Assembly: GCF_000208745.1 (NCBI RefSeq)
Contig: NC_030858.1
Location: 7,522,986-7,586,985 of the forward strand
Length of the DNA stretch: 64,000 nucleotides
From: Theobroma cacao
Taxonomy: Eukaryota > Streptophyta > Magnoliopsida > Malvales > Malvaceae
Reading direction: 5' to 3'
Of this stretch, positions 36,260-49,499 are shown piece by piece; within the stretch, counting starts at the first letter, position 1; each line of letters opens with the position of its first letter. Position numbers and translations under genes: made by a program. The notes under the pieces were generated by a model, which did no database searches, was not told where the DNA came from, and worked only from the letters and a program-made list of their open reading frames with translations.

Positions 36260-39200
36260 CCTTAACAACGGCAAGTCAGCAATCTCGTGCCTTTGCATTG
36301 AGCTCAACTAGTTAGCTGGGCCGTTGTGCTCCTGTCTGCCGAGACCAAGAATGAAATGATAACCCCAAAAACTAATACCCGCAAGAAAAAGGCCTTACGC
36401 ACGCAAGATTGCTAGGAGGCCCAGCACGGTTTTAGGTACATACTAATTATTAATTGTACGTAGAAATCTCCATTTTAAGTATATTGATTCTTAACTACAT
36501 ATGATTTCTATGGGTTACACTTTTATTTGTTTTTGTATTTACATGAATTTTAGAGGATATTTGAAATTTTTTAAACTTGAGAAAGATGGAATAGAGGAAG
36601 TCAAGTACCCTACTTGGGACTTTTTGAAACTACCGACAGAAGGGGAAAAGAAGAGAAAAGGAAAAGGGAGGGGGCTACCGTTAGAAAGGCCTAAGCCGGA
36701 GACGGCTACAGTGTCAGGGACCAAGGAAGGGAAAGAAGGTTTAAAGAAAGGGATTGGTTAGTGGCAGAAGATGAAGGAAGCTAAAATGAAAAAAAATAAT
36801 AATAATAAAAAAAGCTTCTATAGTTAGGGTTAAATTAGCATTTTACTATTGATCAAAACTACATCGTTTTATTGAGTAGAAAGAGGAAAAAAAAAAGAAG
36901 AGTTGGGCCGGATCAGTTTGGGGCCAAATCCAACCACAAATGAAGTATTTCCTAACCCATTGTTTGACCTTTTAATTTTTTATGCATTGATTAAAATTTA
37001 AGAAATTACTTTAAAAAATCTTAAGAATAAAAATAAAATAATTAATTGAATAAATTTAATAATCACTTACCAAAGTATTTGGGGATCCAAAGATTATTTT
37101 TCACAAAGTGAAATATTTCTAAATAATTAGAAAAGCATAGGATTATAAAGTAGTGATTAAAATTGAAAATAATTTACAAAATTTCATCATTAAATTTAAA
37201 AAATTTTAAGAAGTGTAATTAATATTTATTTCATTTTTAATAAGTTTATGATATAAATTATGTAGTTTATGAATAATTAATTTTAATTTATTACATTTTC
37301 TCAATTTTAATTTTATTTCATTATTAATTTGAATGATCATAATTAAGATATACAAAAATTAAATCTTTTTTAAAATTAAAAATTATTAAAATAATAAATT
37401 TTCTCTAACAACAAGAAATTTTTTTTTAAAAATGTTAGTATTTTAAAATAATTTTCTTTAATTTATTATTACTACTGTTATTTATAGTATTTCAAGATTA
37501 CTCCTTTTACTATTATTACTATTATCTATAATATTATTCGAACATATTGAAAAACTTTTTGTACATTTTGTACCAAACTATTTGTTTACATTTACAAAAC
37601 ATTGATCAGTGTGATTAAGCTAAATATATATATATATATATATATGGTATTTAGTTTTATTTTATTTTTCTTATTATATGTTATATACTTTTGTTTTGAT
37701 TGTTATTACAATATGTAATACTATTTACAATTATTAACATCAAATGTTGAAAAAATTTTACAAAATTCACACCAATCAAATATTTAAAAAAATATGATAT
37801 TAGTATAATAAAATTTTCACTCGTTGTAAATCTCGTTGCATAGCGTAGATATGTTCCTAGTTACTACTTGAATCTTTTAGGCATTTGACAAAGGTTAATA
37901 CTTCAAGTTTGATATCATAATTATTATGTCTCCAAGGAAAGTATAAGGTTTGATATTTAAGTAAAGTGAGTCTGCTATACAAAGTGAAATCCTGAGCTTG
38001 ATTCAGCTACTATATATACTGTTGCTCTCCTTAGGAGATCATGAAATGCTTACAGGCTTGGTCAATAATCAAGCAGTCGTTGTTGCCAGAAACACAATGA
38101 AACTAACTGTCAAAACGAAACGAATGTAAGAATGGAAAAAGAGAGAGACAATAGATTGACATTGAGGTTTATGGAGGCAATGAATTTTCCTCATATAGAG
38201 TCAAGAGAGTGGCTGGCTAGGGTTCATCGGGTCTACTCATGTCACACGGCTTTGCATGGGTGACAAGTGTTTGTGTTGTGTGTTGGGTTATATCTATAGT
38301 ACCATACACAGCACGAGGAGGGAATCGACCAAAATTCTGCCCGAGGCAGTTTATGAGCTGGCCTGGTGGTTACTTGGTCACGACAGTTGTACTTGTTGTG
38401 TATCTTTAATTCATACCCTTTGGAGTTATTAAGTATTATATTGCCTTCCCAAGGTAATACTACACTACTAGCATGGCCAAAATGAAAAAAGAAGAAGAAG
38501 AAGAAGACAGGGTGCTTCAAGAATTGGTCCCTCCATGACCAAAAAGAAAAAGTATTTGTCCAACGTCGAAGCAATCTGTTTGTCGGTGTTTCTCGGAAAC
38601 AAGTTTTTAAACCCTTTTGAACACTCAGTTGGGTGAGCAAGTCTCAGGTGGAGTTACTCTGACTGTTTGATATCTGTCTGTTTCTGGACTTAATTTAAGG
38701 AATTTACCAATTTAACACGGGGTTCATTTCACAACTGATTCCTGTAACAAGAATTGGATCAAAATCAAACCTCTCTGGTGGACCTTTCCATATCCCTTCC
38801 CCCTCACATCGCTCCACCAGGGCAACGTTGATGAGTCAAAACAGTCTGGCATCACACCACCAACCAGACACAACCACAGGCACACAACTCGGTTTCTTTA
38901 CGCTCTTTATCTCAACTAGGAAAAACTGAAAAACTATACAGCTCATACCAACTTGTAGGCCATCAAGCTTTTTAGGCACATCTCACACCATGATAGGCCT
39001 TTTTCAACATGATTTTCTTTCATCTTTGTTAACTTTTTAATAAACAGTCAAAACAACCATTCCCTTTTAGTATCAGAGTCCAACAACCTCAAAAACATTT
39101 TTCCTCTTCTTGGGTTTTCCTTATTATGTCACTGTTTTCTCGGTAAGCTCCCTATTAATACTATGCTATTTACTTCAAAGGTATATACACCATTCCATTG

Positions 39201-39560
39201 GTAGTTGATTCTTATTGGTTAAGAGTCTTCAATGCCTATTGATAGTCATGGAAGTTGACCTGGCAAAGCAGGGGATACACGGTTCTTGGCTTTTAAGAGC
39301 TGCCGAAAGAATAAAAGGGGAGTGATGTTGATTTATACCTCTAGCCAATCAATTCTTATAGGAAAGCTATCTTTTCATGAATAAGATTTTAATTTGCCTT
39401 AACTTAGAAGGAAGCTTACAACAAAAGTCATTCCAAGTCTAGCAGACATTTCATTTTACACTTAAACAAGAGTCCTTAGGTAAGACAAAAGACCAAATAT
39501 TAATAAGAAAACTAACGCCATTTAAGGGCGGAATAGAAACAAAAATCTTGACCATTGCTA
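36260..39560. other. AT-rich intergenic DNA
   Basis: No gene was recognised. The frame at 36501-36761 is a lysine- and glycine-rich translation of purine-rich DNA. The minus frame at 38242-38640 is interrupted by a gaa microsatellite (about 38489-38507). An (at)n run lies at about 37625-37645. Confidence 0.45.
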
Positions 39561-39847
39561 CATAATGAGTTTACAACAGCTTCAACTTCCAGATACACCT
39601 AACTTTTCCCATATGTACCCTAAATAATGCCAGCCCTTCAAAACACACACAGCTTTTTTTCTTTTCTGTTTTTTTTTTTTTTTGGATGAACTTGCAAAAC
39701 TCGGAGCTTGTTTCAGCAGAATTTTGTGGCTCTTTTTTGGTGAAAAAAACCTCTGAGGCCAAAGAATGATTTAATATTAAAGCTTACCTGTACAGAGCTT
39801 ACTAGGGAACAAATCTTAGTTACATTAGAAGATGTAGACGCTATCTA

Positions 39848-42800
39848 TTATATTAGGCTTGTGAATGATGATGTCAACACATAAGGAACATTGGCTAGGG
39901 GCCCTCTTTGGCAGGCAAGCTCGTGGATATCCTTTACAATATCGAATACGGCCTCGGGTTGTGCTAGTTTAAGAGCATTTTCTGACATTCTCTTGAGCTC
40001 ATCTGTCTTTGTGCTGAACCATTCAGCCACAATTCTAGCTGTTTCCTTTGGACTTCTGGTGAATACTCCTGCTCCATTGTCTACTACATAAGGTACATTA
40101 CCCTTTTCCTGCAACCCACAGATGAAGGGTAAATGCCAATAATATAGAGTTAAATTAGAAGCTATTAAAGCCATATCGTAACCGATCCAGTTACCAATAA
40201 AAAAAGTTGGTTACTAACCTGTCCTGGAATGTAGTCATTGAGAACAATTGGAAGCCCCCTTATCAAGGCCTCTGCAATGGTACCTGGACCAGCCTGCAAT
40301 CCATAGAGACAGATTAATCTAAGCTATTTACATTAAGAAAGAAAATGTACAAATACCTCAATCTAAATTGCAATTCATTTTCTTACTTTTGTAATTATGC
40401 AGTCACAAGCTCCCATCCATTTCTCCATCTGAGTCTCAAACCCTCTGACCTAGTGAAGGGAAAATTTTGTTTAACGAGTGTTTTCATTTTGCTTATATGT
40501 AATAAGTTCAAGTAGTAAAATCAAATTACCTTTACTGGGATCGTCCATTCCTCTGATTCCAATGTAGAGACAAGGGATTTGTTTCGGCCACATATTATGA
40601 TTAATTGCCCTATTGGTTTCTCTTGATCTTTATCATATAGTGATTCTCCAAGAGCAATGGCCGTTTTCTTAACAGGGCCCATCCCTTCACCCCCTCCCAT
40701 TAGCAGAACTGCAGGCAAATCGGGATCCATCTCAAGCTCTATCCTTAAGTCATCCTACAAAAACAAGAAAGAAAAAGGTCTTACAAAAACCAGAACTCCC
40801 TCCAACTAAAGCAAGCATATAGATGAAGTGTTTTGTGTCTACAATCGTCACCTTAGAAAGAACTGCACGGGCAAATGAAGGCCGAATAGGCAGACCAAAA
40901 ACCTGAATTTGGGACTCCTCAAGTCCATCACATAATGCCCGCTTGGCAACCTCCTTTGACGGGCAGTAGCATCTATTAACCCCAGGGTGAAACCTGAACA
41001 GAATTCCAATTGTTAAGATATTCAGTGGCTTGCTACATAAGGCACATGGTTATGACATAGAAATTCCAAACTTAAGGTTTTGTCAACTGACCACGTCGGG
41101 TGGCAGGTATTGAGGTCTGTAATTACAGTGACAAAAACTACTTTCTTTTGAAGGCCTTGCCATTTAAGAACCCAGAGAGGAATGTGTTGCATTAACGGAT
41201 GCACACTAATGATAATGTCCGGCTTGTACTCCATGAGGCCAGCCTCCACCTCTCTTCAAAGACATTAAAAAAAAAGTTAAAAGTAAGGCCTTGAATCCAG
41301 TCATATTTTTATCAGTAAATTCAAACCCACTTATGTCAACTTGTCAAGCTTCAATTTTAAGAAATGATTTCATTTTGCTTGAACAGAAAACAACAATGCC
41401 AACAATCACTTTAACTTCCATCAGTTTGATTAAGCGCAAGTGGCCAAGTGGGTAATAAAGAATTCTCTTTCGTCATAGAATTCTCTAGAATAAAAGCAAA
41501 AGCATAATCATCAGTGAAAGTGAATAGAGAATCCTGAAGACCTCAAAACATATAATACTAACTGATTATTGATATAATAACAAGACTCAAAATTTTATTA
41601 CATCTTGGTTACCAAATCAGGGTACAAAGGCAACACTTCCCTTTTTATTTATTTTTTTTATTTTTTGCATCTTGACCTACTTGAATTCTTCAAGTTATGG
41701 TGAAAATGGAAGATGAAAAAGTATAGTAAAGATGATTAACCTACTTGGCATAATAAGCAGCAATGGCAGCAAGATAGCAGCTATGTATCCATTTAGGAGA
41801 CGTGCTGTGAAAGGCGACTTTCCAGAGTTGTACATGTTTCACCATGAACTTGTAGGACCTCTCCATGTCGTTCAATGGCCAGCCTGTATACTCTTTCCAA
41901 ACATCTTTCACAATTATCTGAAGCAAAAGACGTCATCCGGAGGATCGTGAGAAAACCAATTCACAGGAAAGAATGCTTAATTTAAAATGCAAAAAATCAT
42001 GAAACAAAATATTATATAGCTAAGGAATCACATGTTATGTGTTTATAAGATGCAGAAAACCAGACTTTTCCAGATTTGGGATTTGGAGCAGAATTCAGAT
42101 ATTAATATAGTTGGAGGAAAAGAGGAGAAATTTCCAAGAACATAGACAGGAAAAAGGAGAAAAGGGGATAATCAAAACAAGGGGAAAAAAGTTGGGAACA
42201 TGAAGAACATCTTATTTCTTTTTTGTTGCTGAACAATTGATTGCAGAAGCCAAAATTCATTAACTGGGAATTAAATTGGAAGATCTAGATGAACTCAGGT
42301 TGGATATATATTGAAAAACTGGACTTATTATGATTATTATAAAGAAGTAGAGACAGGGGACAAAACACAGAAAAATCCAAGAAGAAGAAAATTGCTTGAT
42401 ATTGACAATTTTGCATTAGCTCTACATAAAACAAATTCACAAGGACACAAAATATCATCAAAATCACTCATAAACATAACAAATAAAAACTTGCAGGCAA
42501 GAATTTTTTTTTATTAGAAGCATTGGATCCTACAACCAAAAGAAAACAAAAACACGAAAGAAACTAAACTAAACCAAAAACAATACAAAAACCATGAAAA
42601 AGCAATGACAGAATCAAGCAAATTACCCTGTATTCATCTCCAAACTCAATCCGGAAGGCATCACGGATGGCCTCAGCTGAAGCTCTATGGCCACCACCCG
42701 TATCACTCATGAGAATCAGCACATTCTTGGTTCTTTCAGCACCCATCTGCATCAACTGTATGGTCCCATAATCATCCTCGTATTCATCCTCACTCTCATA

Positions 42801-42944
42801 AGAACACCTCCTTTGATGACGATGATGCTGATGATGATGATAATGGCTGCTGTTGCTGCTACTGCTATAATTCCCATAAACTCTCTGCCATACCTTCTCT
42901 GTAATGGAAGCAACCTTCTTTGGCGACGATACTTTCATCACCAT
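39848..42944 (-). CDS. MGD2/MGD3: Type B monogalactosyldiacylglycerol synthase
   Basis: Transfers galactose from UDP-galactose to diacylglycerol to make MGDG. Type B enzymes act at the outer chloroplast envelope and in Arabidopsis are induced by phosphate starvation. Eight exons (42944-42627, 41917-41745, 41253-41092, 40993-40852, 40754-40530, 40449-40387, 40293-40219, 40108-39848) keep phase and give 472 residues, the type B length. There is no long transit peptide, unlike type A. The N-terminal region has a serine/histidine-rich stretch ([13 protein letters not shown], about 31-43). The GT28 signature [14 protein letters not shown] follows near 81; the middle has [20 protein letters not shown] and [18 protein letters not shown]; the C-terminal nucleotide-sugar half carries [25 protein letters not shown] and [20 protein letters not shown]. 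The opening [10 protein letters not shown] with [13 protein letters not shown] resembles MGD3 most; the His run resembles MGD2. The start was chosen by homology and because a splice acceptor lies directly before it. Confidence 0.94.
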
Positions 42945-42946
42945 GG

Positions 42947-43044
42947 CTGCAGAAGACAAAAAAAATGTTCCAAAAATAGAAAGCAAGATATCAAGATACC
43001 AAAATGAACCCTTTTGGAGTTTAACGGTTTTAACTGTCAACTAC
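42947..43044 (-). other. Probable 98-nt 5'-UTR intron of the MGDG synthase gene
   Basis: The minus strand has a donor AAAGG/GTAGTT at 43044 and a strong acceptor with a T-rich tract (TTTTTTTTGTCTTCTGCAG) ending at 42947, two bases before the CCATGG start context. Without splicing, the frame would extend in-frame upstream to 43040, but that extension has no family counterpart. Confidence 0.55.
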
Positions 43045-43367
43045 CCTTTTCCCGCCACCGAAAAATGGGAGTTTTCCGGTAGAGAGAGAGGGAGGGGAAT
43101 GGAGGTTTTGGCGAGAAATTTTGATGGCGTAGAGAGAAGGAGACAAGCAGAGGAGAAAAAATAATGATGTTGTTTAAGGTTTATGTTGAGTACAAGTTGG
43201 CAAAACGTGGAGGGTTCATAAGAAGCGCGAGGAAGTTACAATTATTTTTGGAGGAATTTTTTAGGTTCTGACGCTTGATAGGTGGGGTTTTAATCAATTT
43301 ATAACCGTCAGATTCGCATTTTGTTTGGGAATGTTCGAATGATGAGAAGATTCGAATCTTCACTGTG

Positions 43368-43374
43368 TTTTATA
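43368..43374 (-). promoter_or_regulatory. TATA box of the MGDG synthase gene
   Basis: On the minus strand, GTATAAAACA gives a TATAAAA element about 425 bases before the start codon. This fits a leader of roughly 300 bases after removal of the short 5'-UTR intron. Confidence 0.45.
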
Positions 43375-43399
43375 CTTTTTTTTTTCAAATAGTAGTTTT

Positions 43400-46110
43400 A
43401 AAAGGGGTTTTCTTTTCAATATTTTATTTTAATACAGTAAATCTTTGTTTTTATTTGGTGTCCCTCTATTTTTGGGTATTTGAAATAAATGGCAGCTGTA
43501 ACTTGCAAGACATCTATTTGGTCACTAGGATTAATGTATATTTTATTTTTATAATCTTTACCCAAATCACAATTATTATTACGTTAAATTAAGCTCAAGT
43601 GGCACGTTGATTGAAGAGATTGAAGTTTTAAGATGTATATCTAACTTAGAACCAATTGATAGTAGGTGAAGATGTCATTTTTATATTTAAATTCTCAATA
43701 TATTCACTTTTTTATTATTATTTTACTATTTTTCTTCACGTGTAGAAATAATAAACTTATTATGGGATAAACTATTACTAAAAAAACAATATTGTAAAAA
43801 CCATTGCCTGCTTTGATATCAAGTTAAATTTTTAAAAATAATATCTAATTTAAAATCAATTCACAAAAAGTGAATAGATTCTATTTCAATATCATTGATT
43901 ACAAGTACAAACAAGTTCTATTTATTTATTTATTTTTTATACATGTACATATAGTTTTTATTTACTAAAAGATAAAGCAATTAATTATTTAAGATGTGAT
44001 TTTCATTTTCTCAACGAAAGTAATATTTCGAGAAAAATAATTTTATAGTAAATGTATAATTTGTGGTCGCTTAAAAATAAGACACTTTAACATCGCAAAT
44101 TCAATTTTAAGTGTCACAAACAAAATGTTTTAATATTATACAACCCAATCATTAACCAAAAAAAAGTTAGATACAATCACATAATTTTAAACTTTTTTAT
44201 CCTATTTTATTTGTGTAAATTCTCATGTTGGTTCTTTGGAAAAGCTTAGTAAACATTTTAATTGATTAGATTACGTACTCTCTCTAATTTTTCCCCTCCT
44301 TAGAATTGGTATAAAGTAGGATATGCTTTGGAATTTAATTTTTCCGTCTACTTTTTCTTTTTGGTGCTGACACTTAATCCTTCAACTTTAGTCTAATTAG
44401 TTACATCATGTCACCGAAAAAACGTTTTTAGTGACAGCAAAGTACCAAATCAAACTTAGTCTAATGATAGCATTGAACCCTATGCCTATTTTAAGGTCTC
44501 TTTAACCCATACCAAACCCCCTTTTTTTTTTATAAATTATTTACTCTCTCTGTTCGTAATTTTTTTTTCATTGACTTTCACGTATATTAAGAAAAGAATT
44601 TTATTTTCGTATATTCCATATTATCAATTTCAAATTTTTATAACATTAGTGTACAATACATTTTAATGTCAAACGTAAAAATAAAAAATAAAAAAAAATC
44701 AATTTGAAATATATATATATATGGAAAAAGTAAGAACTTTATTTTGAAACATTTTAAAAAAATAAACAAAGAAAATGAAATTGGAAGAATATAATTTTAA
44801 ATATTTAGTACTGTTAAGGGTGATTGAGAAGATTTAGGAAAAGAGAATCCTTAAATTGATTCTGCCTGCTTGACAATGATGGCTTATAAAATCTTGAACC
44901 TCCTTTAAACAAAAAGTGCTCAGTTTATTTTAAGTTCATCTATTCAATTATCGTAAAGGGTATTATTTTATACATTGTGAGTGAAATTTTTAAATTTCAA
45001 AAACGAGATTAAAACATTAACACATATTTTATTAAAAATTAATAAATTAATATGATAAAAAATCAACAATATTATAACTTTACTTGTAACATATAAAAAC
45101 TCAACGAAGATTTATAAAATAATAATTCAATAGGTTTTAGAATTAATATTTGTAAATTATACTTGCCTATGCAATCTCATCAAAGACAAGATGAAGACGT
45201 TAAAACCTTTATGACTTAACTTATGATTGGGATGGCCTTTACTTAGAATGAATTTGTAAAAGCAAGATACCTGCAGCACAATCCAAATAATTAGAATAGA
45301 AGCATTATTGAATTTAGATTACTTAGAGTATATGAATTCTTGGACCCATAACATTACTTTAGGATAAAATTTAAGTTCCAAGCTCCATACTCAACCTCAA
45401 TTCCTTCCTATATCTCAGCCTTCTGTGATGGTGAGACCACCTATGGCTATATATCACTCCCTGGGATGGCTGCCTTGAGAATGATTTGTGGAAGATTGAG
45501 ATGCACCAGAAATAGACCTTTTTCTGCTGGCCTCGAAAGCAAACAGTAGGAAAGAGTTAGAGATATGTGGTGGGGAGAATTGATATTTTTGGAAATTCCA
45601 CAAACCATATAATTAAGGGGACAATTTGATTCCAATATTGGAGTGAGGGTCGAAGCAAGTTGAGGTGGCCGCCAGGGACCCAGTCAGCCTTTGATGGTGT
45701 GGAGAATTACATTTGGGATTTAGCAGCACAAGGTTTACAAGCATCTTCTTTTGTCATTATTTACTAAAATATGTGTATTTACTAAATCTTAGCATAATAC
45801 TATGTAAAAAATAGTTTTGGTCTATATTAACGTGTGAACTTCACTTTTATATTGTCAATTCTGATTTTCATTTTTTCGTTTAATTTGAAATAATTTTTTA
45901 ATATAAAATCATGATTTAAATCTGAACCTAATTCCACTCTTACTATATTGAGATAAATTTAAGTGATTTTCAATTTTAAATACTTTATCTTGATTTTCTT
46001 CTTCTTTCGCCATTTCCACTCATACTTTGACATGGTAATAATGGAAAGAACCAGAACTAGAGATTGTTTAAAGTGTTCCAATGTGATATGGAATCAAATA
46101 TTATGAATCT
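43400..46110. other. AT-rich intergenic DNA
   Basis: No gene or transposon protein was recognised. (at)n runs occur near 44709-44722. The minus frame at 45447-45635 has no known resemblance. Confidence 0.45.
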
Positions 46111-46143
46111 AGGTCATTATAAAGAGGATTCTTGTGATAGAAA

Positions 46144-46194
46144 AAGGAAGCATTGCAAACAAGTAAAAGGAAGCATTGCAAACAAGTAAAAGGA
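46144..46194 (+). repeat. 25-bp tandem duplication in LTR B
   Basis: ggaagcattgcaaacaagta with its following aaa spacer is present twice in perfect tandem, then a third partial ggatgca unit. It lies just inside the LTR start. Confidence 0.8.
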
Positions 46195-46529
46195 TGCACC
46201 GAAGGTGACGGAGAGGAAGATTAGAGCAATTCTTGAAGTATTGAGTGTAGTGACAGGTAAAATAAAGTAAGAAGAGAACTAAAGAGTAGAAAAGAATTAG
46301 AGAGAGAATTTAGAGACAAAAGCTCTCAAGCTGAGAATGTGTTAGCGCTGAGGGGAAGAGCCCTCTAAATGAATTGTGAGGCTTTATATATAGTGCTAAA
46401 AGTGGCAGTTACTCAAACATAGGCTTTAATGTGCCTAATAAATGACATTATTATAAATAACATAAATGTGAGTAACCGTTACTGTAATTAGATGTAATAA
46501 GACTTGTTATCAAGTAAAAGGTAATAGAA

Positions 46530-46650
46530 AAGATATATACAAGAAAAGGTACAAGAGAAGAAGCTATACAAGAATAGGTACAAGAGAAGAAGCTGTACGA
46601 GAATAGGTACAAGAGAAGAAGCTGTACATGAATAGGTGTACGAGAACAAG
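46530..46650 (+). repeat. ~30-bp minisatellite in LTR B
   Basis: Three to four near-identical copies of a unit containing ggtacaagagaagaagct followed by atacaagaata or gtacgagaata. High identity suggests recent array expansion compared with the rest of the LTR. Confidence 0.75.
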
Positions 46651-46799
46651 GTAAGAGGGTGAAACACTTGTACTTCAAGAAAGGGTTAAGAGAAAGACCT
46701 CTTAACTACCTCCATATCTGAGCCACCAAGCCAAACTCTCTGAAACATCCCAAGGTGAAAGTAATCTATGAATCCTGCCACTTATTCTGAGTTACTTTC

Positions 46800-47005
46800 A
46801 CTATCACCCAAGTGAAGTGGTTATTCTATTTGAAGTAGCTATTCTACTTGTATTAGTTGTTCCATATGGAATAGTGCTTTAGTTATTCTAGTTGTTCTGC
46901 TTTAAGTAGTATTCCACTTGTTCTAGTTATTTTGCGTGAAGTAGCGCTTCACTTGTTCTAGTTATTTAGCGTGAAGTAGCAATTCACTTGTTCAGGTTGT
47001 TCTCT
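46800..47005 (+). repeat. ~40-bp minisatellite in LTR B
   Basis: Repeats built on cacttgttctagttattt and gcgtgaagtagc. The last three units (from about 46912) are most alike; earlier ones are more diverged. Confidence 0.7.
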
Positions 47006-47440
47006 GTATAATATTATGTTGTAACATAATTTTTTAAAATAACAGTATTAACCAAAATCAAGTATCTACAGTCATAAACCCTTCGGTTGAAAAACCTTGG
47101 TGTGGCACAAAAAAAAAAAAAGAATTGTGATTGAATATTCTATTATTCTAAAATAAAAAGGTGGTTCTCTTCTGGGTTCTCTTTACTCACCAGTTCTCAC
47201 ATGGCTACCCCATTGTTGAACTCAAAGAATAGCAAATCAATTCATCGTATAACTCATATCTGTTACTTCTGCCATCCTACGATTAAACTCATTATATTCG
47301 AATAATCTCTTACTTGAATAATAAAAAAAAGAGGAAAAATCCTATAATTTGAAAGGGTGAACGATATTTTTCTTTAACTTTTTTTTCCAACCACTATGAC
47401 CCGCAAATATCATTAATTACTAATTGAGGATAATTAAAGG

Positions 47441-47577
47441 AACGAAGGGGAGAAAGATTTGGGCTTTAACTGGGCCTCAAAGTAATGTCGCCGAAGCCCA
47501 ATAAAGCAACGAAGGGGAGAAAGATTTGGGCTTTAACTGGGCCTTAAAGTAATGTCTTCGAAGCCCAATAATAAAGC
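47441..47577. repeat. 67/70-bp tandem duplication beside the tRNA gene
   Basis: Two units, 47441-47507 and 47508-47577, begin aacgaaggggagaaagattt and differ by about three substitutions and a 3-bp insertion (ataa). The array ends 10-18 bases from the 3' end of the tRNA gene. Confidence 0.85.
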
Positions 47578-47586
47578 AGAAGTTAG

Positions 47587-47590
47587 AAAA
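47587..47590 (-). terminator. RNA polymerase III terminator of tRNA-Arg
   Basis: The minus strand has TTTT four bases after the tRNA 3' end (context GGTTCTTTTC), the usual stop signal for RNA polymerase III. Confidence 0.6.
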
Positions 47591-47594
47591 GAAC

Positions 47595-47668
47595 CGACCA
47601 CAGTGGGAGTCGAACCCACGACCTTTTGATCCGAAGTCAAACGCGCTAATCCACTGCGCTATGCGGTC
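47595..47668 (-). tRNA. trnR-UCG: tRNA-Arg, anticodon TCG
   Basis: A 74-nt nuclear tRNA without intron. The 7-bp acceptor stem pairs GACCGCA with TGTGGTC (one G-T pair), with discriminator base G. The D-arm region holds the A box TAGCGCAGTGG. The anticodon stem TTTGA/TCAAA encloses the loop CTTCGGA with anticodon TCG, reading CGA codons. The T arm is GTGGGTTCGACTCCCAC with the B box GGTTCGACTCC. It lies between intergenic repeats, about 0.5 kb from solo LTR B. Confidence 0.95.
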
Positions 47669-47689
47669 TTGGATGCGAAGTTGGGCTTT

Positions 47690-49400
47690 TAAAATTAATA
47701 ATTAAGTTGAAGAACCATTAAACATCGACTTCAACCTCAATCCTTCTGGTTAAATCAGTTAATTCGGTTTATTTGTTGAATGATATAATTGATATTTATA
47801 TGAAAAATAATTTATCCACTAAATATTAATTTTATAGTTTGTGTGTGTGTGTGTATATATATATATATCAAACTCTAAAGGCATTTCTTTATATTAGTAT
47901 TTGTTTTCAACTACATTACATATGTATTTATAACACTAATTAATAAATTATTTAATACTATTAGATTTATTGACAAACATTTTTTTAATAAATATCATTC
48001 AATGCATTATATTTGTTATTTATAAAAATATTATTAATATTTATAACAAATGATACTATTGAAAGTCATTTCGTATGGTTAGAATTCTTATTTACATATT
48101 GAATAAATTTTATTAATATTTAAAATAAAAAAAGATTTAAAATGATAATTCAAGAAATATAATGAACAAATATCTATGTTTTTGTCAACCAAAAATTTTA
48201 TCAATATTCGTGCTTCTATATATTCCAATACTTGTTGTTATGTTTAAAATTATATATAAATACAAATATTTCTCAACTGTAAAGTGTGAAATATAAATAA
48301 TTAAATTTGTAATATTAATATATAAAATATTCATAACTATTAGAATTAAGAAAAATATTTTTTAATAAAAATCATTCAATGCAATTAAAATTCATTTACA
48401 AATTTAATAAAATTTATTAATATTTATAATAAGAAATTAAATTTCAATCTTTGTGTGATATTACTACTTATAATTATAAATATTATTTATATAATAATTA
48501 AATATTAAAAATTATTTTGAATGATAAATCGGCCTAATAAAAATATAATGAGTACCGGTCTTTGTGAGAGGATACCTCTTTAGCCACGATACTTTATCCA
48601 ACTCAAGTTTTTGAGTAGTGCCGGAAGAGTATAGAGTAGAACTTTTTATTTTGAGTTATCTTTAACTAAATCGAAAAATTTGGTTTTAAACTTTGGATTT
48701 TAATTTTATTTGTGTTTTTTTAAAATTATTTATGTTTTATTTGAATAAGATATCTTAATTTGTGTTTAATTTTTATTTAAAATATAAGATTTTTTTTTAT
48801 ATAATTGGAGAAGGGGGTATTCGATTTAGACAGGGGATCATGTACCAACCAATGAGCCAAATGCTTGAGTGCTATTTAAAATATAAGATTAAACAAGACA
48901 AATTTCAAATTTTGACATAGCATTATAAAATCCATTTTTAAATATTATGAAATTTAAGAGATATTTGATATGAAAAAAGTAAATAAAATTTTTTATGATG
49001 TGATTGATAAAATTATATTATAATGTTTGATAATAAAAAAATCAATATAATATAACATTATATTGACTTTGCATTATAAAATTAATTTTTTTAAAATTAA
49101 TTTCGTTAAGTAAAAAAATTATATATCAATAAATGAATCGAATGTTTAAATGTTAAATTTTTTTAAAATCAATGTAATATTACTTTCTCATTATTTGGGA
49201 AAGTAATTTTGTAAGAGTAAAATGCCAAGCTATTTCTCTTCCACCTAAACTAATATAATTAATTAATGAATTTAATTATTACTTTAAATGACCTTTATTA
49301 ACTAATTAAGCAGGGCATTTAGCCACGTGTTCCACTCTCGGGGAAAGTCAAACACCGTACGTGCATCCACAAGTACTACTTACTATTAACATGACCCGAT
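47690..49400. other. AT-rich intergenic DNA with a GT/AT microsatellite
   Basis: A (gt)n(at)n microsatellite lies at about 47838-47868. The rest is very AT-rich, with no recognised gene. The final part is the distal promoter of the MUSTANG gene. Confidence 0.5.
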
Positions 49401-49499
49401 ATTATGTTTTCCTTAAATTCCAAAACAACCCCTTCAAGTTTATCCCTGTTCCAGTTCCAACCCTAACCCCGAATTTCCCTATTCTATTTTCCATCACAC

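Larger units (their letters stand above)
46118..47070 (+). repeat. Solo LTR B (953 bp) with perfect 5-bp target duplication
   Basis: Begins TATAAAGAGGATTCTT (the initial TG of LTR A has become TA) and ends AAGTATCTACA. It is flanked on both sides by GTCAT (46113-46117 and 47071-47075). It shares with LTR A the left end, the block gagaggaagattagagcaat (about 46210-46229) and the right end (ccaaaat-x-x-x-TATCTACA). No internal retroelement sequence adjoins it. The interior differs from LTR A and holds three other short tandem arrays. A gctttatatatagtgc segment near 46380-46395 may be the LTR's TATA box. Confidence 0.75.

Noticed and set aside
36501..36761. Lys/Gly-rich 86-residue open frame
   Set aside because: Translation of purine-rich DNA without complexity or homology; the first part is hydrophobic AT-rich translation.
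42904..43164. Plus-strand frames opposite MGDG synthase exon 1
   Set aside because: They are antisense shadows of the His/Ser-rich first exon and the leader.
44609..44616. GTATATTC, a match to the phosphate-starvation element P1BS (GNATATNC)
   Set aside because: It lies about 1.7 kb from the MGDG synthase start in AT-rich DNA, where such matches are expected by chance. No match was seen close to the gene.
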